The notes beneath the pieces are model-generated. The model worked only from the letters and a program-made list of their open reading frames with translations, did no database searches and was not told where the DNA came from. From contig VEQI01000165.1 of the NCBI GenBank assembly GCA_018883305.1, positions 1 to 7,468 on the forward strand: a DNA stretch of 7,468 nt. The letters run 5' to 3'. The position numbers and the translations under genes were made by a program. Origin of the DNA: Limnohabitans sp. (lineage in GTDB: Bacteria > Pseudomonadota > Gammaproteobacteria > Burkholderiales > Burkholderiaceae_C). Numbering within the stretch: position 1 is the stretch's first letter; the number at the start of each line of letters is the position of its first letter. Positions 1 through 6,970 of this stretch are shown piece after piece.

Positions 1-80
1 ACCACAAACAGCATCAGCAAAACCGGGAAACCCAAGGTCAAGCCCAGGGCGGCAAAGACCAGATCAAAGAGACGCAGCAT
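1..80 (-). CDS. Undecaprenyl-phosphate sugar phosphotransferase (initiating PHPT), N-terminal fragment
   Basis: Only the first 26 codons are inside the window; the gene runs off the left edge. The visible residues begin MLRLFDLVFAALG and continue as one long hydrophobic stretch (about residues 4-26). This is the typical start of small PglC/WcaJ-type polyprenyl-phosphate hexose-1-phosphate transferases: a basic residue, then RLFD, then a membrane-embedded helix. Such enzymes sit in the inner membrane and move sugar-1-phosphate from a UDP-sugar to undecaprenyl phosphate, the first step of repeat-unit assembly. The ATG is supported by a good Shine-Dalgarno (AAGGA, six bases upstream). The start lies inside the reductase gene and overlaps its end by 17 nt. 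The position directly after an SDR reductase is usual for this family in O-antigen loci. Catalytic residues are outside the window, so the assignment rests on the N-terminus and context. Confidence 0.72.
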   Translation of the reverse strand, partial: MLRLFDLVFAALGLTLGFPVLLMLFV

Positions 81-1005
81 GCTTCATCCTTTGTAGTTGC
101 TCATCCAGGCTGATGGGTGGATGCCAGCCCAGCAAGGCCCGTGTTTGTGAGTCATCCACCACTAACGAACCCAGCAGACGATCAGCCATGTCAGACTTGC
201 CAAGAAGCTTGGCAACCGCGCGCATCCAGGACACAGGCACAGGGATCAGCCGAGATGGCATGTTGAATGCGTGAGCCACCTTTTTCAACAGTACCGTGGT
301 AGAAACATCTGCACCATCAGACACCAGGAACACCTGATGAGCAGCCCGTGGAGAGGCTGCCGGGTTGGCGCACAAACTCACCAAGCTCACCAGGTTGTCC
401 AGCCCCACCATGGAGCGTTGGTTATGCACGGCACCGAGCGGCAAGGGCACGCCAAGCTGAACCATCTTCACCAAGGCCGCAAAATTGCCTTTGACGCCCG
501 GGCCGTAGATCAAGGGTGGGCGAATAACCACCAACTCCAGGCCCGTTTGCTGCGCTATTTGTTGAAGCTCCTGCTCTGCTTCCCATTTAGACACGGCATA
601 GGGGTCTTGTGGCGCGGGCGCATCCTCTGGTCGGAAACATGCGCCAGGCGCCGTGTGTTCACCATTGACTTTGATGGTGCTCATGAATACCAAGCGCCGC
701 ACGCCCGCGCGCGCCGCACGCCTGGCCAGCGTTAAAGACGCTTGCACATTGGCTTCACGAAAAGCCGCCAGCGGATCTTCAGCCGTCTCTCGCATCACAT
801 GTGCACGCCCTGCCAGATGCACCACGCAGTCACAGCCCGTCAGTGCGGAATGCCAACCCGCTTCATCGTCTGCGCTCAGCACCACCGCACCTGGAATCTT
901 GGAGGGTCGGCGCACCACAGGAATGACCTCATGGCCTTCAGACACCAAGTGGGGGCACATAGCACTTCCCACAAAGCCGTTGGCACCCGTAACCAACACT
1001 TTCAT
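64..1005 (-). CDS. SDR-family nucleotide-sugar 4-reductase/epimerase (WbpV/WreQ-like)
   Basis: A 313-residue extended short-chain dehydrogenase/reductase of usual length for NAD-dependent sugar epimerases and reductases. The Rossmann dinucleotide motif GANGFVG is at residues 7-13, the serine/threonine of the active site at 109-110 (MSTIKVNGE), and the YxxxK pair is Y136 and K140 in PYAVSKWEAE. The conserved IRPPLIYGPG segment is at 161-170. Proteins of this type next to an initiating sugar transferase often reduce UDP-4-keto-6-deoxy-GlcNAc to UDP-QuiNAc (WbpV and WreQ), or act as 4-epimerases; the sequence alone does not decide between them. It would act in the cytosol to supply the first sugar of the repeat. 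The ATG overlaps the preceding stop as ATGA, and its 3' end contains the start of the sugar phosphotransferase. No strong Shine-Dalgarno is seen, so coupling to the gene before it is likely. Confidence 0.9.
   Translation of the reverse strand: MKVLVTGANGFVGSAMCPHLVSEGHEVIPVVRRPSKIPGAVVLSADDEAGWHSALTGCDCVVHLAGRAHVMRETAEDPLAAFREANVQASLTLARRAARAGVRRLVFMSTIKVNGEHTAPGACFRPEDAPAPQDPYAVSKWEAEQELQQIAQQTGLELVVIRPPLIYGPGVKGNFAALVKMVQLGVPLPLGAVHNQRSMVGLDNLVSLVSLCANPAASPRAAHQVFLVSDGADVSTTVLLKKVAHAFNMPSRLIPVPVSWMRAVAKLLGKSDMADRLLGSLVVDDSQTRALLGWHPPISLDEQLQRMKHAASL
87..91 (-). promoter_or_regulatory. Ribosome binding site of the sugar phosphotransferase
   Basis: On the minus strand AAGGA lies six bases before the ATG at 80. 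It is one of only two good Shine-Dalgarno matches at a start in this operon. It lies inside the last codons of the upstream reductase gene and fixes the start of the sugar phosphotransferase, giving a 17-nt gene overlap. Confidence 0.65.
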
Positions 1006-2132
1006 GACGCCACCACCGTTTGGTACAAAGCCAGGGTCTGGGCAATCACCTGTTGCGAGCTGAACTCTTGCTGCACGCGTTCGCGCCCTCTTGCGCCCAT
1101 GCGTGCGCGCATGGCTGGATCTTCAATCAATTGCTTTAAGGCTTGCGCCAATGCTTCGGGGTGGCGCGCAGGCACCAGCAGGCCGTTGTCCCCATGCCTC
1201 ACGGCCTCTCTGCACCCAGGGACATCGGTGGTGACACACGGTAGCCCGGCGGCCATGGCTTCCAGCAAGGCTTTGGGCAACCCCTCGCGGTAAGAAGGCA
1301 GACAGGCAATGTCTGCTTGGGTCAGGAGTTGAGCTACATCGGTGCGAAAGCCCAGCCACTCCACCACACCTTCTGCATTCCAACGCTGAAGGGTGGCTTC
1401 ATCAATGGAGGCACGATTGTCTTGGTCAACACCGCCTACCAGCAAGCAACGAACCTTCACGCCTTGTTGACGAAGCAGCTGGGCAGCGGTGACGTATTCT
1501 TGAATGCCTTTGTCCCACAACATGCGGGCAACCAGCACCACCACTGGGATGTCATGTGGTGCTCTGTCGATGTTATGAGTTTGTGGCTGAACACCCGCCC
1601 CACGAATGAGTACGGCGTCATGGCGCTTGACGGTGCCCAGGGCCACGCTGGTCTCCAAGTCATCATGGTTTTCAAAAACCACGTGGCTGCCGGGCGGGTT
1701 GAGTAAAAGTCTCAAAATCATCGTCATCACCGGACGAAGAGTGCGAGCCAATACGTGTCGGGATGTATACGCAAAACCCATACCAATTACCGCATTCACC
1801 ACCCCCCGAATTCCCGCCAAACGCGCAGCCAGGCTGCCAATCAATATGGGCTTCAAGGCAATGTGATGAACAATGCTTGGGCGCTCTGCACGGTAGAGAG
1901 CCGTTAATCGCCAAAGGGTGACAAGCGCAGCCAAAGGGTTCACGCTGCGCCGCCCCATATCCAAGGCGGTGACCCGCAAGCCCAGTTGTTCCAGGCGTTC
2001 ACGCTCATGCTGGATGTGGGTGACCACAAGCACCTCATAACCAGCGGCTCTGGCGGCCACGGCGCGCTCCAAGAAATGGGAGCAAAAGAACCAGTCCACC
2101 GTCACCAGATAAATGATCTTGGGTGTGGTCAC
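1002..2132 (-). CDS. GT4 glycosyltransferase, PglA/WbpU-like
   Basis: A 376-residue retaining glycosyltransferase with a GT-B fold. The N-terminal Rossmann domain begins KIIYLVTVDWFFCSHF; the conserved GMGFAYTS loop is near 117-124. The C-terminal domain begins with VARMLWDKGIQEYV near 201-214 and carries the nucleotide-sugar site SYREGLPKALLEAMAAGLP. This holds an intact EX7E motif (E283 and E291) followed by TTDVPGCREAV. The pattern is close to PglA-type enzymes that add the second sugar, often a HexNAc, to a lipid-linked first sugar at the cytosolic membrane face. The frame is open upstream to an ATG at 2273, but those 47 extra residues look non-homologous and would overlap the GT2 gene deeply. 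I chose GTG at 2132, which forms a GTGA overlap with the preceding stop, like the other junctions. The donor sugar is unknown. Confidence 0.92.
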   Translation of the reverse strand: MTTPKIIYLVTVDWFFCSHFLERAVAARAAGYEVLVVTHIQHERERLEQLGLRVTALDMGRRSVNPLAALVTLWRLTALYRAERPSIVHHIALKPILIGSLAARLAGIRGVVNAVIGMGFAYTSRHVLARTLRPVMTMILRLLLNPPGSHVVFENHDDLETSVALGTVKRHDAVLIRGAGVQPQTHNIDRAPHDIPVVVLVARMLWDKGIQEYVTAAQLLRQQGVKVRCLLVGGVDQDNRASIDEATLQRWNAEGVVEWLGFRTDVAQLLTQADIACLPSYREGLPKALLEAMAAGLPCVTTDVPGCREAVRHGDNGLLVPARHPEALAQALKQLIEDPAMRARMGARGRERVQQEFSSQQVIAQTLALYQTVVAS

Positions 2133-2935
2133 GGCGCAGCTTTCATCCAATGCCACACGTCCTTGGCGTGGCGCCCCAGCCTGACCAGCATGGTACGCAG
2201 CATGTGCCCGTATTGCCCTTGCTGCGCAAAATGTCTGACCTGCAGTTGTCCCAACGCGGTACGCGTGCGCCACGCTTTGCGCCAGGCTAAAGAATCTCGC
2301 AAGCGGTAATCCAGCAATTCTTCTGGCAGTGCCATGAAAGTACTGCTGACGTAACTGCGCAAAAGCAGCTCTTGGTCTTCACAGCAATAAGGCGCAGGGT
2401 TTGCGTAGCGGTAACGACGAAACCATGCCACCCGGCCCATCCAAGTGGGGTGAGGCATGTAAAACCCCTTCCAGGGCGTGGCACAAATTTCCTGATGCGT
2501 GCCCACAAAGGGCAGCACCCCCAGCAACTGGCCGTTGCTGGAGATGGTGCGACAACGGGCGGCCACCAAGTCCACGGTGGGATGCTGCTGCAAGGCTTGG
2601 ACCTGGCGTGCAAATCGCTCTGGGTGAGAGATGTCGTCACCATCCATGCGGGCAATGAAGTCACCATCTGCCTGGTCAATGATTTGATTGAGGCGAGCCG
2701 CCAACCCCAGGTTGCGGCCATCCCGAATGACGTGTATACGAGGGTCTGCCAGCATGGGCAAGGCGTCAATGGCGCCATCGGTCGAGCCATCATCCACCAG
2801 CATCAGTTGCCAGTGCGGATAAGTTTGCGCCACGATGGAGGCCACGGCAGCCTCCAGATAAGCACCGCCGTTGTACACCGGCATGGCCACGGTGATGAGT
2901 GGCGTATCAGTATGGGAATGCACTTCAGCGCTCAT
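2129..2935 (-). CDS. GT2-family glycosyltransferase (first copy from the left)
   Basis: A 268-residue inverting glycosyltransferase with a GT-A fold, a usual length for single-domain GT2 enzymes. After ITVAMPVYNGGAYLEAAVAS comes VDDGSTDG (47-54), which binds the nucleotide. The DXD-type metal site is MDGDD at 97-101, and the catalytic-base motif is CEDQELLLR at 185-193 (E186, D187). The last roughly 50 residues are rich in Arg and aromatic residues, which suits a peripheral contact with the membrane where lipid-linked acceptors sit. There is no transmembrane segment. The ATG overlaps the stop of the fucosyltransferase-like gene as ATGA, and the gene's own stop overlaps the next start as GTGA. 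The enzyme probably adds one sugar of the repeat unit; donor and linkage cannot be read from the sequence. Confidence 0.92.
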   Translation of the reverse strand: MSAEVHSHTDTPLITVAMPVYNGGAYLEAAVASIVAQTYPHWQLMLVDDGSTDGAIDALPMLADPRIHVIRDGRNLGLAARLNQIIDQADGDFIARMDGDDISHPERFARQVQALQQHPTVDLVAARCRTISSNGQLLGVLPFVGTHQEICATPWKGFYMPHPTWMGRVAWFRRYRYANPAPYCCEDQELLLRSYVSSTFMALPEELLDYRLRDSLAWRKAWRTRTALGQLQVRHFAQQGQYGHMLRTMLVRLGRHAKDVWHWMKAAP

Positions 2936-3813
2936 GACAACACGGTCCAGGTCTCAGGGTACAAGCCCTCGGGCGTGGGCCTGGCGGCAAACCAGCGCGC
3001 GGGAGCCATGACGTGTTTGTTGGCACGCGCATTCAACCAGGCACCCCACCAGCTGTACGAGCTGTTGGCAATGATGTGATGACGGCACAGACTCATGAGC
3101 TGCATGTCGCGGTAACTGGCGGCCCCTACATTGCCATCCACATAGTGCACCGGGTACGGCAGTTTGAAGTTTTCACGGGCCCATGGCAGGTCGTCTGAAA
3201 ACACAAAAAACTCTGGGTGGTTGACTTGTGCCGCCATGGCATCTACCGCTTGTCGGTAATAGTCCGGCGAACACATGCCGTGGTAGGCCAAGGTAGCCGG
3301 ATTGGCCACGTAGTCGCCACGGCGAATATGCAAGGACACAGAGGGTACCGCTTGCATATGCTCAGCCCAAGCAAGCGCCTGCCCTTGCAGCGGGTCTTTG
3401 AACTGGAAATCCGCACGGATGGTATCTGGACACGCCTGGAAATACCGGTCTGATTGCCAGTAACCACGCAAATACGCGTGGGCTGGCACGTTTGCCATGC
3501 CTGGCCAATAGTCCAGGTGAGGCTCAAGGACCATGCGTTGATCTGCCAGAGGGAAATGTGGCCAGCGTGCGGCCAAACGCTGCGCCAGTGGCAACACCCG
3601 CCAGCCAAACGATTGGCGCAATTGTTCCCGCGAAAGTTGCGGTGTGTTGAGGCCAAACACACGCGTCAATTCAAACCCCTGATGCAGTGCGTAAGAGTCA
3701 AACTCACTGGTATCCAGTCCCAAGGCTTCCTGGTGAGCCAAAGACAGCGCTCTGCCTGCGGCATACTGAAACATCTGGTTGCCAAGGCCCCCATAGATTT
3801 GCGTGACGATCAT
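2932..3813 (-). CDS. GT11 alpha-1,2-fucosyltransferase-like enzyme
   Basis: A 293-residue protein with the full set of GT11 marks. The N-terminus has YGGLGNQMFQYAAGRAL (about 7-23). YLRGYWQSDRYF is at 114-125. The GDP-fucose-binding motif HIRRGDYV is at 162-169, FSDD at 205-208, and the C-terminal block MSLCRHHIIANSSYSWWGAWL ends near 260. Bacterial members such as WbsJ, WbwK and FutC transfer L-fucose from GDP-fucose to the 2-OH of galactose. Acceptor and exact donor are inferred by family only. An upstream in-frame ATG at 3930 would add 39 residues of non-homologous, low-complexity sequence inside the GT4 gene. The ATG at 3813 is preferred because it begins at the conserved MIVTQIYGGLGN, has an AGGAG upstream, and overlaps the preceding stop as ATGA. 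No GDP-fucose synthesis genes are in the window. Confidence 0.94.
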   Translation of the reverse strand: MIVTQIYGGLGNQMFQYAAGRALSLAHQEALGLDTSEFDSYALHQGFELTRVFGLNTPQLSREQLRQSFGWRVLPLAQRLAARWPHFPLADQRMVLEPHLDYWPGMANVPAHAYLRGYWQSDRYFQACPDTIRADFQFKDPLQGQALAWAEHMQAVPSVSLHIRRGDYVANPATLAYHGMCSPDYYRQAVDAMAAQVNHPEFFVFSDDLPWARENFKLPYPVHYVDGNVGAASYRDMQLMSLCRHHIIANSSYSWWGAWLNARANKHVMAPARWFAARPTPEGLYPETWTVLS

Positions 3814-4967
3814 GGCCGCGCGCGCTCCTGCACAAAGCCTTGCACGGCAGCCCACAATTGGTCTGCCACTTGGCTTGGGTGGTAAGTGGTGCGTGCCGCT
3901 TCCAGCCCCGCGCGGCTGAGTGCCTGCCAATGCGGTTCATCCAGCAACACATTGATGGCGTTGGCTGCCTCTGCAACCGTTTGCACAGCCACACCACCGG
4001 GCATGCCAGGAATACAGCCAGTGGCTCTGGCGACAAAGGGCGTGCCTGCGGCCATGGCGTCCAGCAACACCAAGGGCTGACACTCCGTGTGTGAACCGCT
4101 GATGAACCCCAGGGCCTGCTGGTAGCGTTCAAACAGGGCTGCCCCACTCACACCCGTCTGGATGGACAACATGTCATCTGAAATGCCCAATGAACGGCCC
4201 ATCGCCTGCAGCTCAGGCACCAGCGGCGTTTCACGCTGCCCCAGGAGTTGAAGCGGCACGCGGTTCATGGCGGTGGAAGCCGCGTAGGCTTGAAGCACAA
4301 AGTCGTGCCCCTTGGCAATGTCGAAGGCGCCCACATCAATGAGTGTGCGTCGCTTGTCAAAAGCGGTTGGTTGATGCAAACCCGACAAGGCGTAGTCTGG
4401 CAAGGCGTTGGGAACCACTTGATGCGAAATACTTAACTGCCTTGCCAACACGGCATCGTCAAAGCGAGCATCGCATCCCGCGTCAGCCAGTAACAGCAAG
4501 CCATCCAGGGCGCGCAAAGTGGAAGCGACTCGCCAGCGATAAGGGCGCCATAGCGCGCAGCGCACAGCAGAGCGCAGCGGTTGTGAGGGAATCCAGATGT
4601 CGGTAGCCAGTCCGTGGCTGTACAGCACTTTGCGCCCGGGCAGTTCTGACAGGTGTTGAAACGGGATGTCCGTGCTCCAGATCTGCCAGGCATTCATGAG
4701 CAACAAGTCAGCCTGAGAGGACTTTAAAAACGCCAGGTACTGGTCAACGTCACCACGAATGGGGCTGCCCAACCACCGCGCACCAGAGACAGCAAAACGT
4801 TCAATGGCATAGCCATGTGGGGAACGATCACTGGCACGCGCATCACCACCGGTGCACACCACCACCTGAGCCCCGTGCGCTGACAGCATGCGCGCCTGAG
4901 TGGCGGCGGCATTACCCAGACCGCTGTTGAACGGGGGGAAACTGGGGACGGTGAGAACGATTCGCAT
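3810..4967 (-). CDS. GT4-like glycosyltransferase with an EX7D variant motif
   Basis: A 385-residue protein with GT-B layout. The N-terminal domain starts MRIVLTVPSFPP and has the glycine-rich acceptor-side loop SGLGNAAATQARML near 15-28. The C-terminal domain begins near LIDVGAFDIAKGHDFVLQAY (209-228) and ends with the donor-site block HTECQPLVLLDAMAAGTPFV. In that block the usual EX7E motif reads E295 then D303, a conservative change in the second position. It is divergent compared with the other GT4 in the window, so the sub-family is less certain. It likely acts on a lipid-linked intermediate at the cytosolic face. The start at 4967 forms a TGATG overlap with the stop of the GT2 gene before it; the in-frame start at 4997 would add ten non-conserved residues and is disfavoured. 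Its stop overlaps the fucosyltransferase start as ATGA. Donor and acceptor are unknown. Confidence 0.87.
   Translation of the reverse strand: MRIVLTVPSFPPFNSGLGNAAATQARMLSAHGAQVVVCTGGDARASDRSPHGYAIERFAVSGARWLGSPIRGDVDQYLAFLKSSQADLLLMNAWQIWSTDIPFQHLSELPGRKVLYSHGLATDIWIPSQPLRSAVRCALWRPYRWRVASTLRALDGLLLLADAGCDARFDDAVLARQLSISHQVVPNALPDYALSGLHQPTAFDKRRTLIDVGAFDIAKGHDFVLQAYAASTAMNRVPLQLLGQRETPLVPELQAMGRSLGISDDMLSIQTGVSGAALFERYQQALGFISGSHTECQPLVLLDAMAAGTPFVARATGCIPGMPGGVAVQTVAEAANAINVLLDEPHWQALSRAGLEAARTTYHPSQVADQLWAAVQGFVQERARP
3825..3829 (-). promoter_or_regulatory. Ribosome binding site of the fucosyltransferase-like gene
   Basis: On the minus strand AGGAG lies 11 bases before the ATG at 3813, a slightly long spacing. 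It lies inside the end of the GT4 gene and supports the short start for the fucosyltransferase over the in-frame ATG at 3930. Confidence 0.5.
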
Positions 4968-5860
4968 CAGTGCACCACCGCCCGAGCAGCGGACCACAGC
5001 CAGCGCACCCAGCCCTTGAAGACGGTGGCACTCCAGCGGCGTTGAGACAGCAATTCACGACCCAACCCCAGGGCTTGGGTGCGTGAAGCAGCGTCTGGTT
5101 GACTGGCGTAGTAGTTGAACCATTTTTCGCGCCAGCGCAAGACAGCCTCAGGGTATTCTGGGGTGTGGGAAAAGCACGCCAGAATGGATTTTTCAGCGGC
5201 CATCATTTTGTCGGCCTTGCCGCTCAAGTGGTTGTCATGCCGGCGGTAGTAGGCCAGGTACTCATCCACATACCCCACCGGGTACTGTTCAGCGATGCGC
5301 AACCACATGTACCAGTCGTCGATGTAAAACTGGCCATATTGAAACTGGCTGTACACATCGGCGCGCACCAGCGCACTCAGTCCGTTGACGTGAAAGTCGC
5401 CGCGTAGCAAGTGACCAAAAACCTGGCCACTGTGGCAATGCTCGTCGATGCGCTGGGTTTCTTTGGACTGGTCATCCACCTGGATGATCTTGGCATGCAC
5501 CAAAGCGTAATCGGGGTGTGACTCCATGAAATTCACCAGCCGCTCAATTTTTTGCGGGTGATAGAAATCATCTGACGCCGACAGGGACACGTATTTGCCG
5601 CGCACCAGCTGTTTGGCGCGATTCAGCGTGGCAATCACACCGGCATTGGCCTGGGCGATGAATTCAAAGCCGTGTTGCTCCGCCAAGCCGGCAATGTCGT
5701 CGGCACTGCCATCGGTGGACCCATCATCAATCACAATGAGCTGAATGTTGGGATAAGTTTGCCGCAACACGCTGTCGATGGACTCACCCACAAAGCGTCG
5801 GTGATTGAAAGACGGCAGGATGACGCTGACCAGCGGTAGCTCAGCCATGGGGGCACTCAT
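4967..5860 (-). CDS. GT2-family glycosyltransferase (second copy, upstream)
   Basis: A 297-residue inverting glycosyltransferase with a GT-A fold. It shows VSVILPSFNHRRFVGESIDS near 11-30, the nucleotide site IDDGSTDGS at 44-52, the metal site SASDD at 94-98, and the catalytic-base region IDDWYMWLRIAE at 180-191. It then has YRRHDNHLS near 205-213, a signature often seen in O-antigen GT2 proteins. A C-terminal tail rich in Trp and Arg (KGWVRWLWSAARAVV) could form an amphipathic membrane-binding helix; this is inference. I chose ATG at 5860; GTG at 5863 directly before it and ATG at 5848 are possible, and none has a clear Shine-Dalgarno. It begins 12 bases after the aminotransferase stop, the only non-overlapping junction in the window. 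It shares only family motifs with the other GT2, so the two probably add different sugars. Confidence 0.92.
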   Translation of the reverse strand: MSAPMAELPLVSVILPSFNHRRFVGESIDSVLRQTYPNIQLIVIDDGSTDGSADDIAGLAEQHGFEFIAQANAGVIATLNRAKQLVRGKYVSLSASDDFYHPQKIERLVNFMESHPDYALVHAKIIQVDDQSKETQRIDEHCHSGQVFGHLLRGDFHVNGLSALVRADVYSQFQYGQFYIDDWYMWLRIAEQYPVGYVDEYLAYYRRHDNHLSGKADKMMAAEKSILACFSHTPEYPEAVLRWREKWFNYYASQPDAASRTQALGLGRELLSQRRWSATVFKGWVRWLWSAARAVVH

Positions 5861-5872
5861 CACGCAGGAACA

Positions 5873-6970
5873 TCAAACGCACACCCTCACGCTGTGGATC
5901 ACATGGTCCACCATCTCGTCCGTCATGCCGGGCCAGATGGGCAGGCTCAACACCTCACGATGAATGGCTTCCGTGCGTGGGAACTGTCCCTCAGGTAAAC
6001 CCATGGCGGCGTAGGCCGGCTGAAGATGCGGCGGCACCGGGTAATGAATACCTGTGGCCACCCCCTGTTGGGCCAATGCCTCACGCAAGCGCTCACGCGC
6101 TGCAGAGCGAACCACAAACAAGTGCCAGGCTGAGGTATGCCCTGCAGGGATGGTGGGAAGCACCAGATTCAGCCCAGTCATACCCTGCAAGTAGCGATCC
6201 GCAATGCGCTGACGCGCCTGGTTATCCTCATCCAACCGCGCCAGCTTCACGCGGAGGATGGCGGCCTGCATTTCATCCAGCCGGGCGTTGAAGCCGGCTT
6301 CACGGTGTTCATACTTCACCTCGCTGCCGTAATTGCGCAGCAGACGGATGCGCTCTGCCAATGGAGGGTCGTTCGTGGTGACGCCACCACCGTCGCCCAG
6401 GGCGCCCAGGTTCTTGCCCGGGTAAAAGCTGAAGGCAGCGGCTCGGCCCAAGGCACCCGCGCGCACGCCGTGGCACGTGGCCCCGTGGGCTTGTGCAGCA
6501 TCTTCGATGATGGGCAAATGATGACGATCTGCCAGCGCCTGCAGAGCGGACACATCCACCGGCAAGCCATAGAGGTGAACCACCATGAGGGCACGTGTGC
6601 GCGGGGTGATGGCCGCTTCTACCGCCTGCAGGTCCATGTTGAAGCCATGGGGTTCAGCGTCTACCGGCACTGGCTTGGCCCCACAAAACGAGACCGCCAG
6701 CCAAGTGGCAATGAACGTGTTGGCAGGCACAATCACCTCATCCCCCGGACCAATGTCCAGCGCACGCAAGATCATGTGCAGGGCGTCCAAACCATTGGAC
6801 ACCCCCACCGCGTGAGAGGTGCCGCAATAGGCTGCAAACTCGTGTTCAAAGCTGGCCACCTCATCACCCAGAATGTATTGACCGGAGCGCACCACACGCG
6901 CAGTCGCCTCTTCCAGCGCGCCATGAAAACTGGCGTTGATGGACTTCAGGTCCAGAAAGGGGATATTCAT
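5873..6970 (-). CDS. PLP-dependent nucleotide-sugar 3-aminotransferase (FdtB/QdtB-like)
   Basis: A 365-residue member of the DegT/DnrJ/EryC1/StrS aminotransferase family, full length. The start IPFLDLKSINASF and SGQYILGDEVASFE are typical. SNGLDAL (58-64) contacts the cofactor phosphate, IIEDAAQAHGA (154-164) holds the aspartate facing the PLP ring nitrogen, and K186 in SFYPGKNLGALGDGG is the Schiff-base lysine. NARLDEMQAAILRVKL (228-243) and GIHYPVPPHLQPAY (307-320) complete the fold. The PGKNLGALGDGG form is characteristic of C-3 sugar aminotransferases such as FdtB, QdtB and DesV, unlike the KTITTGEGG form of C-4 enzymes. It probably converts a dTDP-3-keto-6-deoxyhexose to a 3-amino-3,6-dideoxyhexose (Fuc3N or Qui3N) using glutamate. 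Which isomer depends on a ketoisomerase not in the window. Its ATG overlaps the acyltransferase stop as ATGA. Confidence 0.92.
   Translation of the reverse strand: MNIPFLDLKSINASFHGALEEATARVVRSGQYILGDEVASFEHEFAAYCGTSHAVGVSNGLDALHMILRALDIGPGDEVIVPANTFIATWLAVSFCGAKPVPVDAEPHGFNMDLQAVEAAITPRTRALMVVHLYGLPVDVSALQALADRHHLPIIEDAAQAHGATCHGVRAGALGRAAAFSFYPGKNLGALGDGGGVTTNDPPLAERIRLLRNYGSEVKYEHREAGFNARLDEMQAAILRVKLARLDEDNQARQRIADRYLQGMTGLNLVLPTIPAGHTSAWHLFVVRSAARERLREALAQQGVATGIHYPVPPHLQPAYAAMGLPEGQFPRTEAIHREVLSLPIWPGMTDEMVDHVIHSVRVCV

Noticed and set aside
1240..1275. Nucleotide similarity to about 4048-4075 around GCGGCCATGGC-TCCAGCAA.
   Set aside because: It encodes the (L/E/D)AMAAG motif shared by the two GT4 enzymes, so family conservation explains it.
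2750..2835. Short nucleotide similarity to 5700-5765 (for example GGGATAAGTTTG-like and CCATCATC segments), hinting at a repeat.
   Set aside because: Both segments encode the conserved QTYP...DDGSTDG region of the two GT2 enzymes. The likeness follows from the shared protein motif and does not extend as a DNA repeat.
2372..3079. A 235-codon plus-strand frame opposite the GT2 gene and the end of the fucosyltransferase-like gene.
   Set aside because: No family motifs, and it is antisense to two genes with complete catalytic signatures.
5861..5872. The only gap between genes as a possible terminator or promoter site.
   Set aside because: Twelve bases are too few for a hairpin terminator, and there is no palindrome or T-run.
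6619..6626. GGCGGTAG on the minus strand, matching the core of the RfaH-recruiting ops element; a second copy on the plus strand at 5242-5249.
   Set aside because: Both are within coding sequence, not in a 5' leader, and the following bases do not match the CGTG part of the ops consensus. Eight-base matches are expected by chance in GC-rich DNA.
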